Source: Alentia gelatinosa (taxonomy: Eukaryota > Annelida > Polychaeta > Phyllodocida > Polynoidae). Taken from it: a DNA stretch of 64,000 bases. Both the position numbers and the translations under genes were made by a program. The stretch is taken from positions 46,792,723-46,856,722 of the forward strand of contig OX465584.1 of NCBI GenBank assembly GCA_950022655.1. The letters run 5' to 3'. The notes beneath the pieces were generated by a model that saw only the letters and a program-made list of their open reading frames with translations, was not told the origin of the DNA and ran no database searches. Positions 22,157 to 33,299 of the stretch are shown here, piece by piece (position 1 is the stretch's first letter; each line of letters begins with the position of its first letter).

Positions 22157-22773
22157 TGGGTCATTTTCCGTAGTTCGTTTGCACCCAGTCAACTTGGCGT
22201 TTCTACAACTGCCTTTCTAGGATCCAAATGTACCAAGCTCTATATTGATTGGTCATGGGCAGCTGGACGTGCCTCTAGGACAGTAAGACACTGGATCTCT
22301 GCCCCTTTCCCCATCTTCACAGATGGTGAAGGGCTAGTTTTTTTTTGCAGCAAACTGTAAGTGACCACTCGTGGAAGCATATAGAGCGTAAAGGTCCCGC
22401 CCCACTGGTGCGATGCGATTGCCGCACGTGTGTACGTTTTATGACCTCATTAACAGCCCACCGGCAGCTTTTATTAGAGAGTGCTTGCACCCGCAAAAAA
22501 AACACATCTAGAGGTTAGAGTGGTCACATTGAACTTTCAGTTTGCTTCCAGAAAACTATCCCTTTACTATCTGCATGCTGTTCACTGTGATAGTGAGAAC
22601 AGAGCAGGGGGCCAGTGTTTCAGGGTCTTAGAGGTGTGCCCATCTGACCATGACAAACCACCCAAGACCAAAATACCTCAAGACCCCCTGGTGCTTGATG
22701 TGTTTTGATCCTGGACTCAGGCAGTTGCAGAAATGGCATGTTGACTGGGTACAAGTGGGTTACAGAAAACTAT
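22157..22773. mobile_element. Repeat C, complete element
   Basis: Long terminal inverted repeats: GGGTCATTTTCCGTAGTTCG on the left and, inverted, TTTCTGTAACCCACTTGTAC on the right, both followed by CCCAGTCAAC. Similarity continues for about 150 bp inward (GTCATGG(G/T)CAG, CACTGG). Fragments are present at 12180 and 17352. There is no coding sequence. Confidence 0.65.
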
Positions 22774-23162
22774 AAATAGACTGAATGTAACCCAAACTAT
22801 TTAATTGTTATTCTTTTATAATTGCACGCTCATTCATCCATGATGAACATCCTATTTGATCCTAGTTATCATTATTGCCATGATTTCATCGCATTCAATC
22901 GTAAATAAAGTAACCAATGCTCAATAAAGAGACTACTAACAAATGATATGTTCCTCATAGATGAATGAGAGTGAGTGGAAATGTAAATAAGTTAATAATT
23001 AAAAGGTTTGGTTTTATTCAGTCCGTGGGTCGTTTGCCCATATCCAATCGGCAAAAGGCTACTTCAACAAATACCTTAGGAGGGTCCATATGTAGAAATC
23101 ACCAGTGGGTCACTGAGCTATATCAATCTGTGGGGATTGGTCTAGTCATATCTGTCTAACAC

Positions 23163-23327
23163 TTTTGTCACGAAACTAGTGAAACAGGTCCTTGATGTGT
23201 AGATTTGTTTAATTCTTATGTTTGGGGTATTACTTGTGTTGTCACGAAACTAGACAACCCTAATGTCTGTATGGCGTCACAGACATGTCACGAAACTAGT
23301 GAAACAGGTCCCTGAGACGCTAGGATA
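23163..23327 (-). mobile_element. B element, partial copy
   Basis: About half of a B element in inverted orientation. It contains CACGAAACTAGTGAAACAGG twice and an ACAACCC(T)AATGTCTGTATGG block also found in the copies at 26449, 48240 and 60623. Confidence 0.7.
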
Positions 23328-23334
23328 CTGAGGG

Positions 23335-24865
23335 CCGTTTAAAAACCTTTCGTCTGGACGGATTGAACAGCGATCATTCCACGGAACAACGAGTTTTCTT
23401 TAAAGAGGCCCGTTGGCATTTGATTAGTGGCGTCGTGCGTAGGTCAAGAAGTCCTGTGTGATTAGTCTCGTTCAAGTGAATTCCATCGTCAGCTAAGACA
23501 ATCAGGTCGTCGGACCTCATGGCCTCACTGGCGCTCTGCATCCTACCAATATGACAGTGTTGCCGTCAAGCTAGTGAAGGAATATCATTAGCAGCACGCT
23601 TAAAGTCTATGTAACCTTTCCCTAACCTAGTCAGCGTATCTGCCGTGTTTCCCACGCTCAATAAATGGATTTATGTTATTGTATCGCTTTAAAAAGAGTA
23701 AGTCTATGACCATAAGGCTTTCATGCAATGTGTTTGTGTAGAAAATGCCCTTAATGTGTTCCTATTGCTCATATTTGTTTGCATCACCAAGAGTAACTTT
23801 AGAAATAGGATATTCCTGAAATAGTCGGCTTCCTTCACCATCTCCCTACAGTACTTACAGTGTGTTGATTCTATACAGAGAGGTGTGCCGTTAACATTGA
23901 CTAATTTACTCAGACTTGAGAGATTGTTGAGAGTACTAAAGTCCGGTTTCGACTGCACAAAATTAACTAAACCAGAACTATTTTTAGAATGATAACGGAT
24001 ATCATACATCACAATTTACACAGAAATGAACGCAATAGGTAAATGTCTCACCTATATGAACATGTTTACTTTAGCTTGATTATGCAACTATGTACCCGAT
24101 TCTTCAATAATCAACTTAATGTACACAAAAAGGCAAGCGCTAGTTACAGGTGCCTTTCTGCTTTTATAGCTAAAAATATCTCATGTTCCGGAATCAATCT
24201 GCACTGATCTACCTGTTCGATTCCTCACCTACGTTGTGGGTCATTTCGTCTACAATTATTTCTGTCAAAAGTTTGCTACCAATTTACATCATTAATGGCA
24301 AACTATATTATGAGGAATACTTCCGGATGCTCCATATCTGGCTGGATATTATTATACCTGTGGCCGTATATCCTACATATACCACCCGTTCCTACCTATG
24401 CCGTATTTCTGGCAGTATAACACATACGTGGCGGCGTACGGGGTGTGTGCGGCGGCGAAACTAAAAAAATCGTCAAAAGTGACTGTAAAATGGTTATATT
24501 TAGGTAAATAAAAGGAAAAGTATGTGATAAATACTTGGTGAACCTCTGCTTTGGCATCGGCTCATATGATCGTCAACTTGACCTCCAGCCACAGTGACCC
24601 TGTTTCCGTATATTGCTCTACCATAGGAAAAAAAGACGTAGAAACAAGTGTTGCTTTGGGTCTTTTTTAATCGGCTATTGATTTGGTGGTACATGAACTA
24701 GCTCTTCGATTCTCTTATGATCCAGTTTAAGTTTAAATTCTTGCATGCAGACAATTTACTCACAAATGGACATCCTATATACAATAACATGGTAACACCA
24801 ATGATAGACATAGCAATAGGAAAGTACATAATAAATAGAGGTATTATATGAAGGGAATGTACTTA
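23335..24865. other. No gene called
   Basis: The minus frame at 24012-23704 (102 aa) contains CIESTHCKYC and is not recognisable. I see no convincing splice pair around it. The rest is AT-rich without repeat relation. Confidence 0.4.
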
Positions 24866-24867
24866 TA

Positions 24868-25200
24868 TAGAACGTCCTGACCATGCTGTACAATTCACAG
24901 AACGAGATGATACTTTACGGTTTGTACGGACCGAGGCATTTATGCCGAGTTCCGTACAAACTGTAAAGTATCATCGAGTTCTGTGACTTGTACAAGCATG
25001 GTTGGACGTTATATATTTACTATATGCCCAAAATTTAGAAAAAAATCATTAATTTGATTTTTAACAACCGATATATTAATAAACGTGTATGGCAAGGTGG
25101 TCCGTATTTTAGTGTATTTACCAGCGGTCCGTACAGTATTTTTACGTGATATACCGAAACGGTGCGTATTTACAGTATATACGGCATGGGTATATAGTAA
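24868..25200. mobile_element. Z element, copy 1: hairpin plus tail
   Basis: Hairpin 24868-25012: arms TAGAACGTCCTGACCATGCT and inverted counterpart, with inner arms TGATACTTTACGGTTTGTAC and tip CGAGGCATTTATGCCGAG. A single-copy tail follows (25015-25200; GGTCCGTATTTTAGTGTATT, ACAGTATATACGGCATGGGT) ending TATATAGTAAA. The same hairpin-then-tail order is seen at 53338-53665 and, inverted, at 48880-49180. Confidence 0.75.
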
Positions 25201-25748
25201 AATATGAAAGTGGTTAGTAGGTTCACAATGAAATATGCTGCCCTTTTGGAAGAAGGGATTTTGCCAGAAAAAAACAATGTTGTCCTATATGCTGGTAAAC
25301 AATCATTCATAATCCAGTAATATATTGTGTTATTGTGCATTTTATTACCCACGTAATACGGAGTTTCCATACTGAGCCTATGGAGCCCACAGGTTGCTAC
25401 TCAGTAGATTCCAAAAAGCTGTATTCTCCTTGGAGGATACGGATATTTCAGCCACCTGACGGGCATTATAGGAACTATTTTGTATAAACAATGCACGGCG
25501 CTTGCGTCGAATTTCTAATTATTCACAAGATTTTTTCCTGACAAAGTCGGAGTTTTAGAGTGTTACTGTGGCAACGTTTTGACTTCGCAGCTTGTAATAA
25601 TGTCAAATTCTAGCTGTTTGACATGTCACAATGGCAAAGTCGTGACATTTGAGCTACTGATTCATAACTTCCTTTAAAAACGTATGCGTTAGGCAGTTTA
25701 TCATACAGAAACATAATATCAACAGCTATTTCTTTTTCTTTTCTAGGT

Positions 25749-26018
25749 TTTTTCGGGATCGACAATCCCGATTTCGTTTTGCGAACTCTGGAACTGAAGA
25801 ACGCTGCCAAGACGGACAGCCCCCTAGCGGTGACCACAGACGACAGCGTGGTGGCTCGGGTGGCGCTCATAAACGCAGAACGCATGCGTAACAGGCAACG
25901 CCAGCGCGTGCGCACGAAGCCCGGACGCCAGCGTCTACTGCCAAGCTCTCAGCCAATCATGTCCGTGGACACTAGCATCGAGAATCTTCGACGGCTCATG
26001 GAGAAACAAGGTCGATGA
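25749..26018 (+). CDS. Terminal coding exon of an unidentified host gene
   Basis: The acceptor is strong: a pyrimidine tract (ATTTCTTTTTCTTTTCTAG) ends at 25748. The open frame starts with two bases of a split codon, then FFGIDNPDFVLRTLELKNAA, an alanine/arginine-rich basic segment (ERMRNRQRQRVRTKPGRQR), and ends SIENLRRLMEKQGR with TGA at 26016-26018. GC content is well above the flanks. An AATAAA follows 258 bases downstream. The basic, helical tail looks cytoplasmic or nucleic-acid-facing, but I do not recognise the protein. The upstream exons are not identified and could be far away. This is the best-supported host gene piece in the window. Confidence 0.65.
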   Translation, partial: FFGIDNPDFVLRTLELKNAAKTDSPLAVTTDDSVVARVALINAERMRNRQRQRVRTKPGRQRLLPSSQPIMSVDTSIENLRRLMEKQGR

Positions 26019-26275
26019 CGCGGTCTACCTGCCCTCCCTTCTACTCCATACCACACCCGTGTTGTCTGACGTCACCAGATCATGTTGGGGGCCACAGAAA
26101 AGCGTAGATAGGTTGGATCCCTGTCTCCCGCCATAATCTCCTACATTCAACAGCTCTACAATGACAAATGCGCTGTCCCTGAATCTCCATTATAATGCCC
26201 AGTTCCGACTGACCTGTTGCAGAGTGGTGTACAGTATATGGACTCTTCTATGTGTCGTTAAGTATCATGTTATCA

Positions 26276-26281
26276 AATAAA
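26276..26281 (+). terminator. Poly(A) signal AATAAA
   Basis: Canonical signal in the 3' untranslated region that follows the stop codon at 26016-26018. The implied 3' UTR is about 280 bases, and a B element starts about 170 bases later. Confidence 0.55.
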
Positions 26282-26448
26282 ATTTTAAGAGGTACCGTAT
26301 CAGGAGATATGGCTTGTTCTTGCAATGTTAGATCGCATTGTTCGACCTGACGGAAAGCTCAAGATGTCATCACTTAAAAGATTGCATTGATAATGATTGG
26401 CGATGAAAAGACCAAACGTTTAATGATACCTGTCCAGTCGATTAAGTC

Positions 26449-26763
26449 CAGGGACCTGTTTCACTAGTTTTGTGACATGTCTGTGACACCATACAGACAT
26501 TGGGGTTTTCTAGTTTCGTGACAACACAAGTAGCTGCCCTTAGGAAAAGACAGACCCCAAACATAAGAATTAAACAAATCTAGACAGATCATGGACCTGT
26601 TTCACTAGTTTCGTGACAAAAGTGCTAGACAGACATGAAAAGCGGCACCAACAGTGCAAGCAAGAACGGACAAAACGAAGTCTAATGTCTAGTTCTTATG
26701 AAACCGGACACACCATCTAGACACCATCTAGACATGTCACAAAGCTAGTGAAACAGGTCCCTG
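26449..26763 (+). mobile_element. B element, most complete copy
   Basis: 315 bp with terminal inverted repeats CAGGGACCTGTTTCACTAGT / ACTAGTGAAACAGGTCCCTG (about 30 bp, few mismatches). The core CACTAGTTT(C/T)GTGACA also occurs inside, near 26600. CAGGG ends suggest a hAT-related MITE, but no 8-bp duplication is visible. Related copies: 23163, 48240 and 60623. Confidence 0.75.
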
Positions 26764-26984
26764 ATCCCGGGGCAGGTGTCTGGAGGTATTCTACCGGTGC
26801 GCTGCAAACTGCAAACGGCAAACATAATCAGAAGGCAGTGAAGTGATGCAAAGTTTATTATGTACAGTTATAGAGTCTTACGTTAATAATTCCTTAGATT
26901 CAGTAGCTGATCTATTTTGTTTGTTTTGTTTTGATCACACGTCTAAGATAGCACTGTCCGACTGGATACCAATGCTCTAGCGCG

Positions 26985-27835
26985 TGTGTGTTGTGACTCT
27001 ATTTCGACGGGTACCCCAACACCCCAACACCCCTGTGGAGCATTTCTAACTAAGTGCTACCAATGGACAGATGGAAATATTCGCATCAGTTCCACATCTC
27101 TGGTTCCATCCTCCGCAACGGATATCCCCACAGAGCAGCGGGAAGAGATTCAGATACAGCTACCGATTCACGTAGCCATGGTAATCATTATCCCTTCCAG
27201 GGAAAAGAAAAAAATGGAGCTCCGAGAATATTTGTTTTGTTCATTTTGGTGCGAACTACACGCCAAATGATATGATGTGGATTTGAGTCGTCATTGGCCA
27301 GAGTCCCTATATATTGGTGTCAATGTATGTGGCATGTTTACTTGCTAATAAAGCCACTGCAGCTGCAGCGTAAATTTACAACTATAGGACAACAATGCCT
27401 GTGTCATTAGTCTTCGCCACACCTTAGCCTGTATAACACTCCCCTGGTAAATTCCATTCATACAAGTATCATGAGGCCTACTATTACTAGTAATACCTAT
27501 TATCACTGTGTAAATTAATACCAAGTATGCCGATGACATCGTCACTAGAGTACTCAAAATGATATAACAATGACTTGATCCTTGCGTTGTGTCCTAGACC
27601 TATAAATGTGATATGTGTTGTCACTGACTTTCCTTGCGATCCCCGGTAACTATTGACTACCCAGACAAACAGACGCACCCGGAGTATGCCACAGTCGGAT
27701 CACCTACTTGACTATTTCCTGTAGTGGCTTCACTGTGAGTCGGAGCGAAACACAGGATTTTGTAGCTTACCGAATCACGGTTGAATAAATCCTTATTCAG
27801 CACCCAGATGATGTGTTCTTACTTATATCATGTAA
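26985..27835. other. No gene called
   Basis: Open frames at 26986-27275 lack recognisable similarity or splice context. The remaining sequence shows no repeat relation that I could detect. Confidence 0.4.
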
Positions 27836-27841
27836 ACTCAA

Positions 27842-28200
27842 TTATCCTACCCCTAATAAAAAACCGCCATAGACTTAGCATAGGCAAATTTTATGTGGCA
27901 GGCCATGACATAAAGTGTTTTTTATGCCACTAGAGTAATACAAAAATTAACCAATTAGAGACCAGGTGGTCAGCTAATATGAAAAAATTCTGTTGGTCGT
28001 TGAGACAGTATTTTTCTTTTAGTAATACAAAAGGGTAGAGATGGGGTAGGATAAATACGAAACCAAAATCAAGTTTGCCTTGTCAGTCATTATACCACTC
28101 CGGTCAGGTCTGTTCCTCACTACGCTCAGCTAAGGCTTCACATAGTAATACACGACCTGCCCGCCATGGCATAAACACTGACAAGGTTAACTCTAGTTCA
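27842..28200. mobile_element. I element, copy 2
   Basis: Module 1 lies between TTATCCTACCCCTAATAAAA and GGGGTAGGATAA (28043-28054). Module 2 (28060-28195) is a hairpin with arms TTGCCTTGTCAGTCATTATA / TAAACACTGACAAGGTTAA. Its tip is rich in CTCA/TGAG. The module 2 arms have a different sequence from copy 1, although module 1 is conserved. Confidence 0.6.
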
Positions 28201-28204
28201 GTTT

Positions 28205-28830
28205 CTACTGATCATAATTTTTTATTTCATCTCTGGAAATTTTCCCTAGTTATTAGTGGGGCAGAAACAATCACAATTTCAGGAAAATAGTGGAAATTGT
28301 GATATAAGCGCTAAATATGGTTTAGTGATTCTCTCTAGTTTTCTAAGTAATTCTATCTGAAAAGGCACTTCAAAACCCAAGATGGTGGCCGTTTTTCAAG
28401 AAGGTTGCCAAAGTGACCTGCTGAAAATGAATATCATCATAGTTCACCAACTATCTGATCTGAGCGATCATGGGGTCAATTTGTATGTTTTCATGGATGC
28501 TGGACTCATTTACCTCAGTTTCAAGAGCCTATGAAAAAAAAAGTTTTTTCATTTCCATCTCAGTTTTTAATCAGCAAAATGATATTTTCAGAAATATGAA
28601 TATTACTATATAGATCCTAACAAAATAAGACAGATATTTCATAACAAAAGTGAATTCATTGATAATCAGAATATGAAAATAGTCTTTAGAATGCTACTTG
28701 GATTGAAACAATGCATTATTTTCAGGAAAATAAATCTTATTCTCAAAGTACAACTAACACAAAATAGATACCCATAAACATTATGGACAGAAATCTCCCA
28801 GTGGTAGAAGCAGAGAGTCTTGCGCAAAAG
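28205..28830. other. AT-rich, possible far 3' part of the decayed gene to its right
   Basis: On the minus strand I see no further convincing similarity after the YARWL motif at about 28850. No other feature is seen. Confidence 0.35.
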
Positions 28831-29850
28831 CTAAAGTGACAAGCCAGCCATCGAGCATAATTCACATTATTGTTTGCAAAAAATGTATCGGATTGAACCT
28901 GAGAGCGCTTCATAGTACAGATAAGAGTCTCCTTCTCTGAATGAGCAAATAAGTGCGATTATGTAAAGCTCCATATCCAACACCAATCTCCAGAAGTGGA
29001 ATAGTGGACTTTCAAGTCACTGCTTATCCCACCAGTCCTCAAAGGTCAAGGTAGATCTGCTAGATTCGTCATGGCTGTATGGTATATAGGCGTCTTTCAA
29101 CAGTTTGTACAGTCTGCACTGTATGATCTGATGGGCTAGTCTTGTCTTTGTGACACTTACTGCTGTGAAAAAAGATTCTGCTGTACCAATTAAGCTCTCA
29201 CAACTTCAGTATGGGCACTGGTCCAGTCACTGCCCTTTAGTGGCACTCCTGCTGACCTCAATGCAGTCATCTTGATGTTAAGTCCACCAAACATGAAGAC
29301 TTGCTCTCTCCATACTCAGGCCACTTCCATTGGATTTGTTTTTCCAGGGTGTCCAGTGATTGGTCATGTGTTATGACTGGAATATACCCTGGGTTTAGGA
29401 GAGCCACTCTTGGATCTCCATGATTAATTATTGCAATGGAATGAGGCTGTTCCCAAAACAAGAGAAGGAGAGATGCAATGCTGACTTTAAATTGTGGACT
29501 CCTTTTCTGTGTTGCAAGATAAGCTGGCCAAGTAATGCTGACTGTTTTATACACAGTGCCTGCAAAGTTAACCTCTTCTAGCCTGGAAAACCCTTGGTTT
29601 AAGTGTGACTTGATTGATCTAAGTGATGACAATCAATCGGCCTAATGTTGGTGTAAGTTGCAGGGAGTTCTGGAATCTCGTTAACCACCACGTCTGTCTT
29701 AAGTTTAAGTGGCAGACATTCCTCCACAGGATGTTCCAAGCTTGGACGTTGGAAGAAAGACACACTGTTGTCAAAAAACAATATTTTTGCTTCAGTTGCT
29801 GCTACGTTATGAGCAATATTTTCAAATGTCGTTAGCAACTGCTTTCTCAA
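28830..29850 (-). pseudogene. Decayed mobile-element-associated protein gene
   Basis: Fragments in at least four frames line up in one order on the minus strand: ELPATYTNIRPI (29850-29599); ITWPAYLATQKR, HSIAIINHG, NPGYIPVITHDQSL and KQIQWKWPEYGE (29632-29267); VFMFGGLNIKMTAL and GSDWTSA (about 29300-29193); GTAESFFTAVSVTKTRLAHQ and LTFEDWWDKQ (to 29017); and NYARWLACH (about 28850). I know this motif order from large uncharacterised proteins that are repeated in cnidarian, mollusc and fish genomes and appear to belong to mobile elements; that identification is from memory. Frame changes and a stop make this copy inactive. I assign no biochemical function. Confidence 0.7.
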
Positions 29851-29879
29851 TGATGGAGAGCATAGAACTTTTTATCTCA

Positions 29880-30585
29880 CCCCTGGTACAGGTTTAGCCG
29901 TAGGAATAACATCAGAAATAAATACTCAACAATCACCCTGGTAAAGTGACAATACTACGCCACGGCCGTGGCGTAGTGTTGGTTGGTTGGTTTGATTTAA
30001 CGTCCAGTCAGTCATTAGAGGTTCTCACCAGACTTTCTCAAGGTTCTATTACACCACTAGGGTGGCGATCAAATCTATGTAATGAATATAGGTAGAAATC
30101 TCACCCCTACACATTTACAGAGGTGAGAGTTATTTTATTTCTCACACCACATAGACATGGTATGAGAAGGATTGGCCTTTGATATAGCAGTAAATCTACC
30201 ACTGCTTGGGGTGATGGAGAAAATTGCTCCAATCAAGCTTCAATCAACAAAGTCCAGTGCTCTTTACTGCTGAGCTAACTCCCCACCCTGGTCACTTATG
30301 TTATGCTTGCATGCAAGTATATCCGGTCTGCACCACGAGGAGGCAAGGCTACCAAGAGGGTAAACAGATTGGTTATTCTGATATTGTGATACTATTTAAT
30401 GTCATAGAAAACAGTGAGATAAATCCAGAACTGGTCTCGATTCGTAAATACACAATACTCCACTCGTTTGGATGTGCCATGATCGTCAGTCGGCTTTGCC
30501 TTGGTGATGATTGCGGCACATCCAAACTCTTAGAGTATTGAATATTTATATGATTCTCGATGCAGTTCTATATAAATATTTCACA
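29880..30585. mobile_element. Y element, copy 2, split by a SINE
   Basis: Matches copy 1 (11240-11585) from TCACCCCTGGTACAGGTTTA to GATGCAGTTCTATATAAATA. It has the identical 24-bp palindrome at 29954-29977 and a hairpin at 30425-30565 (inner arms GTCAGTCGGC / GCCTTGGTGAT). About 380 bp absent from copy 1 lie directly after the palindrome. Confidence 0.65.
29978..30356 (-). mobile_element. tRNA-type SINE inserted in Y copy 2
   Basis: On the minus strand the head reads GTTAGCTCAGCAGTAAAGAG, which fits a polymerase III box A (TRGCNNAGYNGG) and the start of a tRNA-derived unit. The expected box B is degenerate. The element ends with GGACGTTAAATCAAACCAAC and a (CCAA)n tail, a tail type known from invertebrate SINEs. 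It lies directly against the Y palindrome. I cannot define the target duplication. Confidence 0.6.
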
Positions 30586-30589
30586 TAAT

Positions 30590-31955
30590 GAGCTACAACT
30601 GCTTCTTCTAGCTGGAGCAAATCAATGAGCTGCTTCTTCTTCCTGGTCTTAGCAAACCTAGGAAATGGGTAAATAAAATTTTATTTTGTTTGGTAATGAA
30701 TGAAATTTTATTGTATGATAGAAGATATATTAAAAGTAATTAAATGAGAATTAATTGATAATTGATTGCTAAAATGATAGTTAAGTAATTAAAAGATTGT
30801 GTTGATGATTGATGATGAAAATATTTTAGGGTGGTGGGTGGAAGTCTTTGTAGAGAAGATAGGTGTATGTGTGATGACAGCGGAGAGGAGAAGAATGAAT
30901 GTTGGGATATGAACGGGTAGTTTGTGGGAGAGTACGCGAGGTGGTTGTGGTTTTGTTAGGTATGGGGAATGCCAGATGTAGCAATGAACGCTCCTGATAC
31001 ATATGTACCATGAGCAACCCATTCAGTTTCATTGACATTTTCGCCATTTTTGGGTCTTTAACTTTCGTTGATATTTTGCTTGCTGCTGCTCTAATTGTGC
31101 ATAAATAAGTTAGTCCTAATTCCCATCATGTATACGCTCCATCTAAAGACGTATATAAGTGTCAATGTTGCAGTCATACATATGTCATATAGACGCCTGA
31201 TTCTGTTGTATTTACGCCACTATCCAATAATTCTGGACCTAGGGGACTATTGTTATCATTTCTTATGCTACTAGTCATTAAGTCCTTAGTGTATGAAAAA
31301 TCCAATGTTATATTATAAATTTTGATTATAAAGTCGCCAAATCCCTATTTATTATCTTTTAATCAAATAGATATCATAAACCCAGCATTCTCTGTTTTTT
31401 AAAATGATTTTACTTTCAAAACACCACTCTTCTGTAGGGTTCTGGATATGTGCCTTTAAAAGGCTTTAGGAGGTTGAGGTTATAGACATTGGTGCTTTCA
31501 CAACTGTCGCTACCCTTCAGCACGCAGCCATGCGCCCGCCCACTCATAGACAATACTCTGATAATTTGTGTAGGTATAGGCTTTGGGTCATCCGTCCACA
31601 TACACTGGCAGAAGATATCATAAAAGGCATCCTTTCACGGTAGATATACGCCAATGTGGATACATGAATAAATCAAAAGTCTCGTCCTGTGGAATGAAGA
31701 CAAATTCAATTAATCTCAGCTATATACTCCCCTTTCCTGGTGCCTATCATATTTCTTATAAGTACACTATGTTTCCAACGACAGTATATTTGGAATTGAT
31801 TGCTGTAATTACTAATACTATCCAATGGTAGTATTTTATCTGATCAACATCTGATATGTTTCCCTATATAATGCCTTCAACAGACCTGATTCGTTATTGG
31901 TAACCTGATAGCCCAGACATTGTGTAATGAGATTTTTCTATAGATCCATTGGTGG
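30590..31955. other. No gene called
   Basis: AT-rich at 30660-30830, then a G-rich stretch (30835-31020) that reads as two overlapping minus-strand frames. No recognisable similarity. An annotator could test whether 30660-31030 relates to the terminal region of the YR retrotransposon (46040-46330), which has a similar G-rich then AT-rich layout. Confidence 0.35.
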
Positions 31956-31964
31956 GCGTCTCTG

Positions 31965-32503
31965 AAGCCTATAAGACAGTGACACACTGATTCTTCCCAG
32001 TCATATTTTGCTCGATGGATCCGGCGCGTCGGTCAGAATCAGTGAACAATATGTTGCTGTATGCGCTTCACAGACCAGATTATAATCGGGTCGGGCATTA
32101 CTAGCATGGGGTAATGACCAACCTTTAGATTGTCCTTGTATGCATCCCTGTATGCATCAATAGCGAGGGTCTGTATCCCGATGTCTATGTCCCGAAATCC
32201 AAGTATACTACACCGCTTTGTAGGTGAGACGGATACAAATAGATCTGAAAACCGTTTTCTGATAACTTAGATAGAACAGAAATTATCAAACTTTGCAATA
32301 ATGTTTATTAAGGACTATGACCCGGCCTGGGGTCCAGCCGGGCCTAGCGGCCGCTCTCTTTGATCTCACTCGGGTGGTTTTACTAGGTCATAAAGGGAGG
32401 AGGTACGATTGGAAGGGTATAAGACAGCTACATTATTGTTCCCGATTATTAGTGTCGATCGGATCAGTGACAATCGGTGGTAGATGTCGCTGTCTTATGG
32501 GCT
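31965..32503. mobile_element. MITE family D, copy D3
   Basis: Ends AAGCCTATAAGACAGTGACA and inverted AGCCCATAAGACAGCGACAT. It contains GGATCCGGCGCGTCGGTCAG and CAGATTATAATCGGGTCGGG, as in D1 and D4. The right end is followed by TTTA; the left duplication is unclear. Confidence 0.6.
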
Positions 32504-32690
32504 TTTATTATGTGGGGAACCCACCGGGCTTCATGACGCACTGCACGACGTACAGATGCACTGAACTAAAAAGGGGTCGTCGTAAATCGGAACGTCTGAA
32601 TTCTGCGTTTGGCATTGTCAAGTTCCAGGCCTTGAACCGCGAACCCATCAGGCTTCCAATGCACACAGACGCAACTTGCGACGCGCTTTA

Positions 32691-33292
32691 AGTGGGAAAC
32701 ACACTGTACGATTTCATTCCCACCGATTAACTCCCTAGATCGTAAGGGCATTTTAACTTGTCTCAGGCGAATTTGTGCATAGTGTAGACCATTACAGCAG
32801 GATTTATGGTAGTTATTGGCGTGAGTTAATCGTGAGCAAATTCTGTCCACACTGGACGATGGACTGTCTATATCGTGAGCAATTTGAGGCCACCGATAAA
32901 GGAACAAGTGCAAAATCGTAGTATATGGGGGCTTAATCGGTGAGCAGGGCTTAATCTGTGTGTGGCAGGGACATTTCACCTCACCCATTGACTAATTATG
33001 TTCCAAAATCGGTAGGCACCACGGGGGGTATTTCTTAAACTCCGTTGTCGCCAACAACGGGAAGGAACATGTTTCTTAATTTATCGTTCCCGATTTCGGA
33101 ACATTGGACTGCAATTTATCGGCGACAAACGTACATCTCCATGGGGGACATTTTGAAATCTTAGGCAAAGTTCTTGAGGGGGGTGCCACACTGACCGACT
33201 CAATTTCTAGGCCTCGCCTGAGCTTACGATTGTTCTTTTATCGCCGAGAAAGAAACATTCATGTTCCCAAATCGTACAGTGTGTTATGGCCT
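32691..33292. mobile_element. MITE family A, copy A7
   Basis: Ends AGTGGGAAACACACTGTACG and inverted AGGCCATAACACACTGTACG, flanked by TTA (32688-32690, 33293-33295). The ACACACTGTACGATT core is shared exactly by both ends. Interior words include CCGAT and ATCGT. It is its own subfamily. Confidence 0.7.
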
Positions 33293-33299
33293 TTACGAG

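Noticed and set aside
23704..24012. 102-aa minus-strand frame with CIESTHCKYC
   Set aside because: A Cys/His cluster caught my eye, but the spacing fits no zinc motif I know, and there are no convincing splice signals or similarity.
30660..31030. Possible solo terminal repeat of the YR retrotransposon
   Set aside because: Its G-rich then AT-rich layout resembles 46040-46330, and short words such as AGCAA and ACCCATT are shared, but I could not align them convincingly by eye.
32317..32988. Overlapping 124-aa (plus) and 140-aa (minus) frames
   Set aside because: They span the right end of D3 and the left end of A7, both non-coding MITEs.
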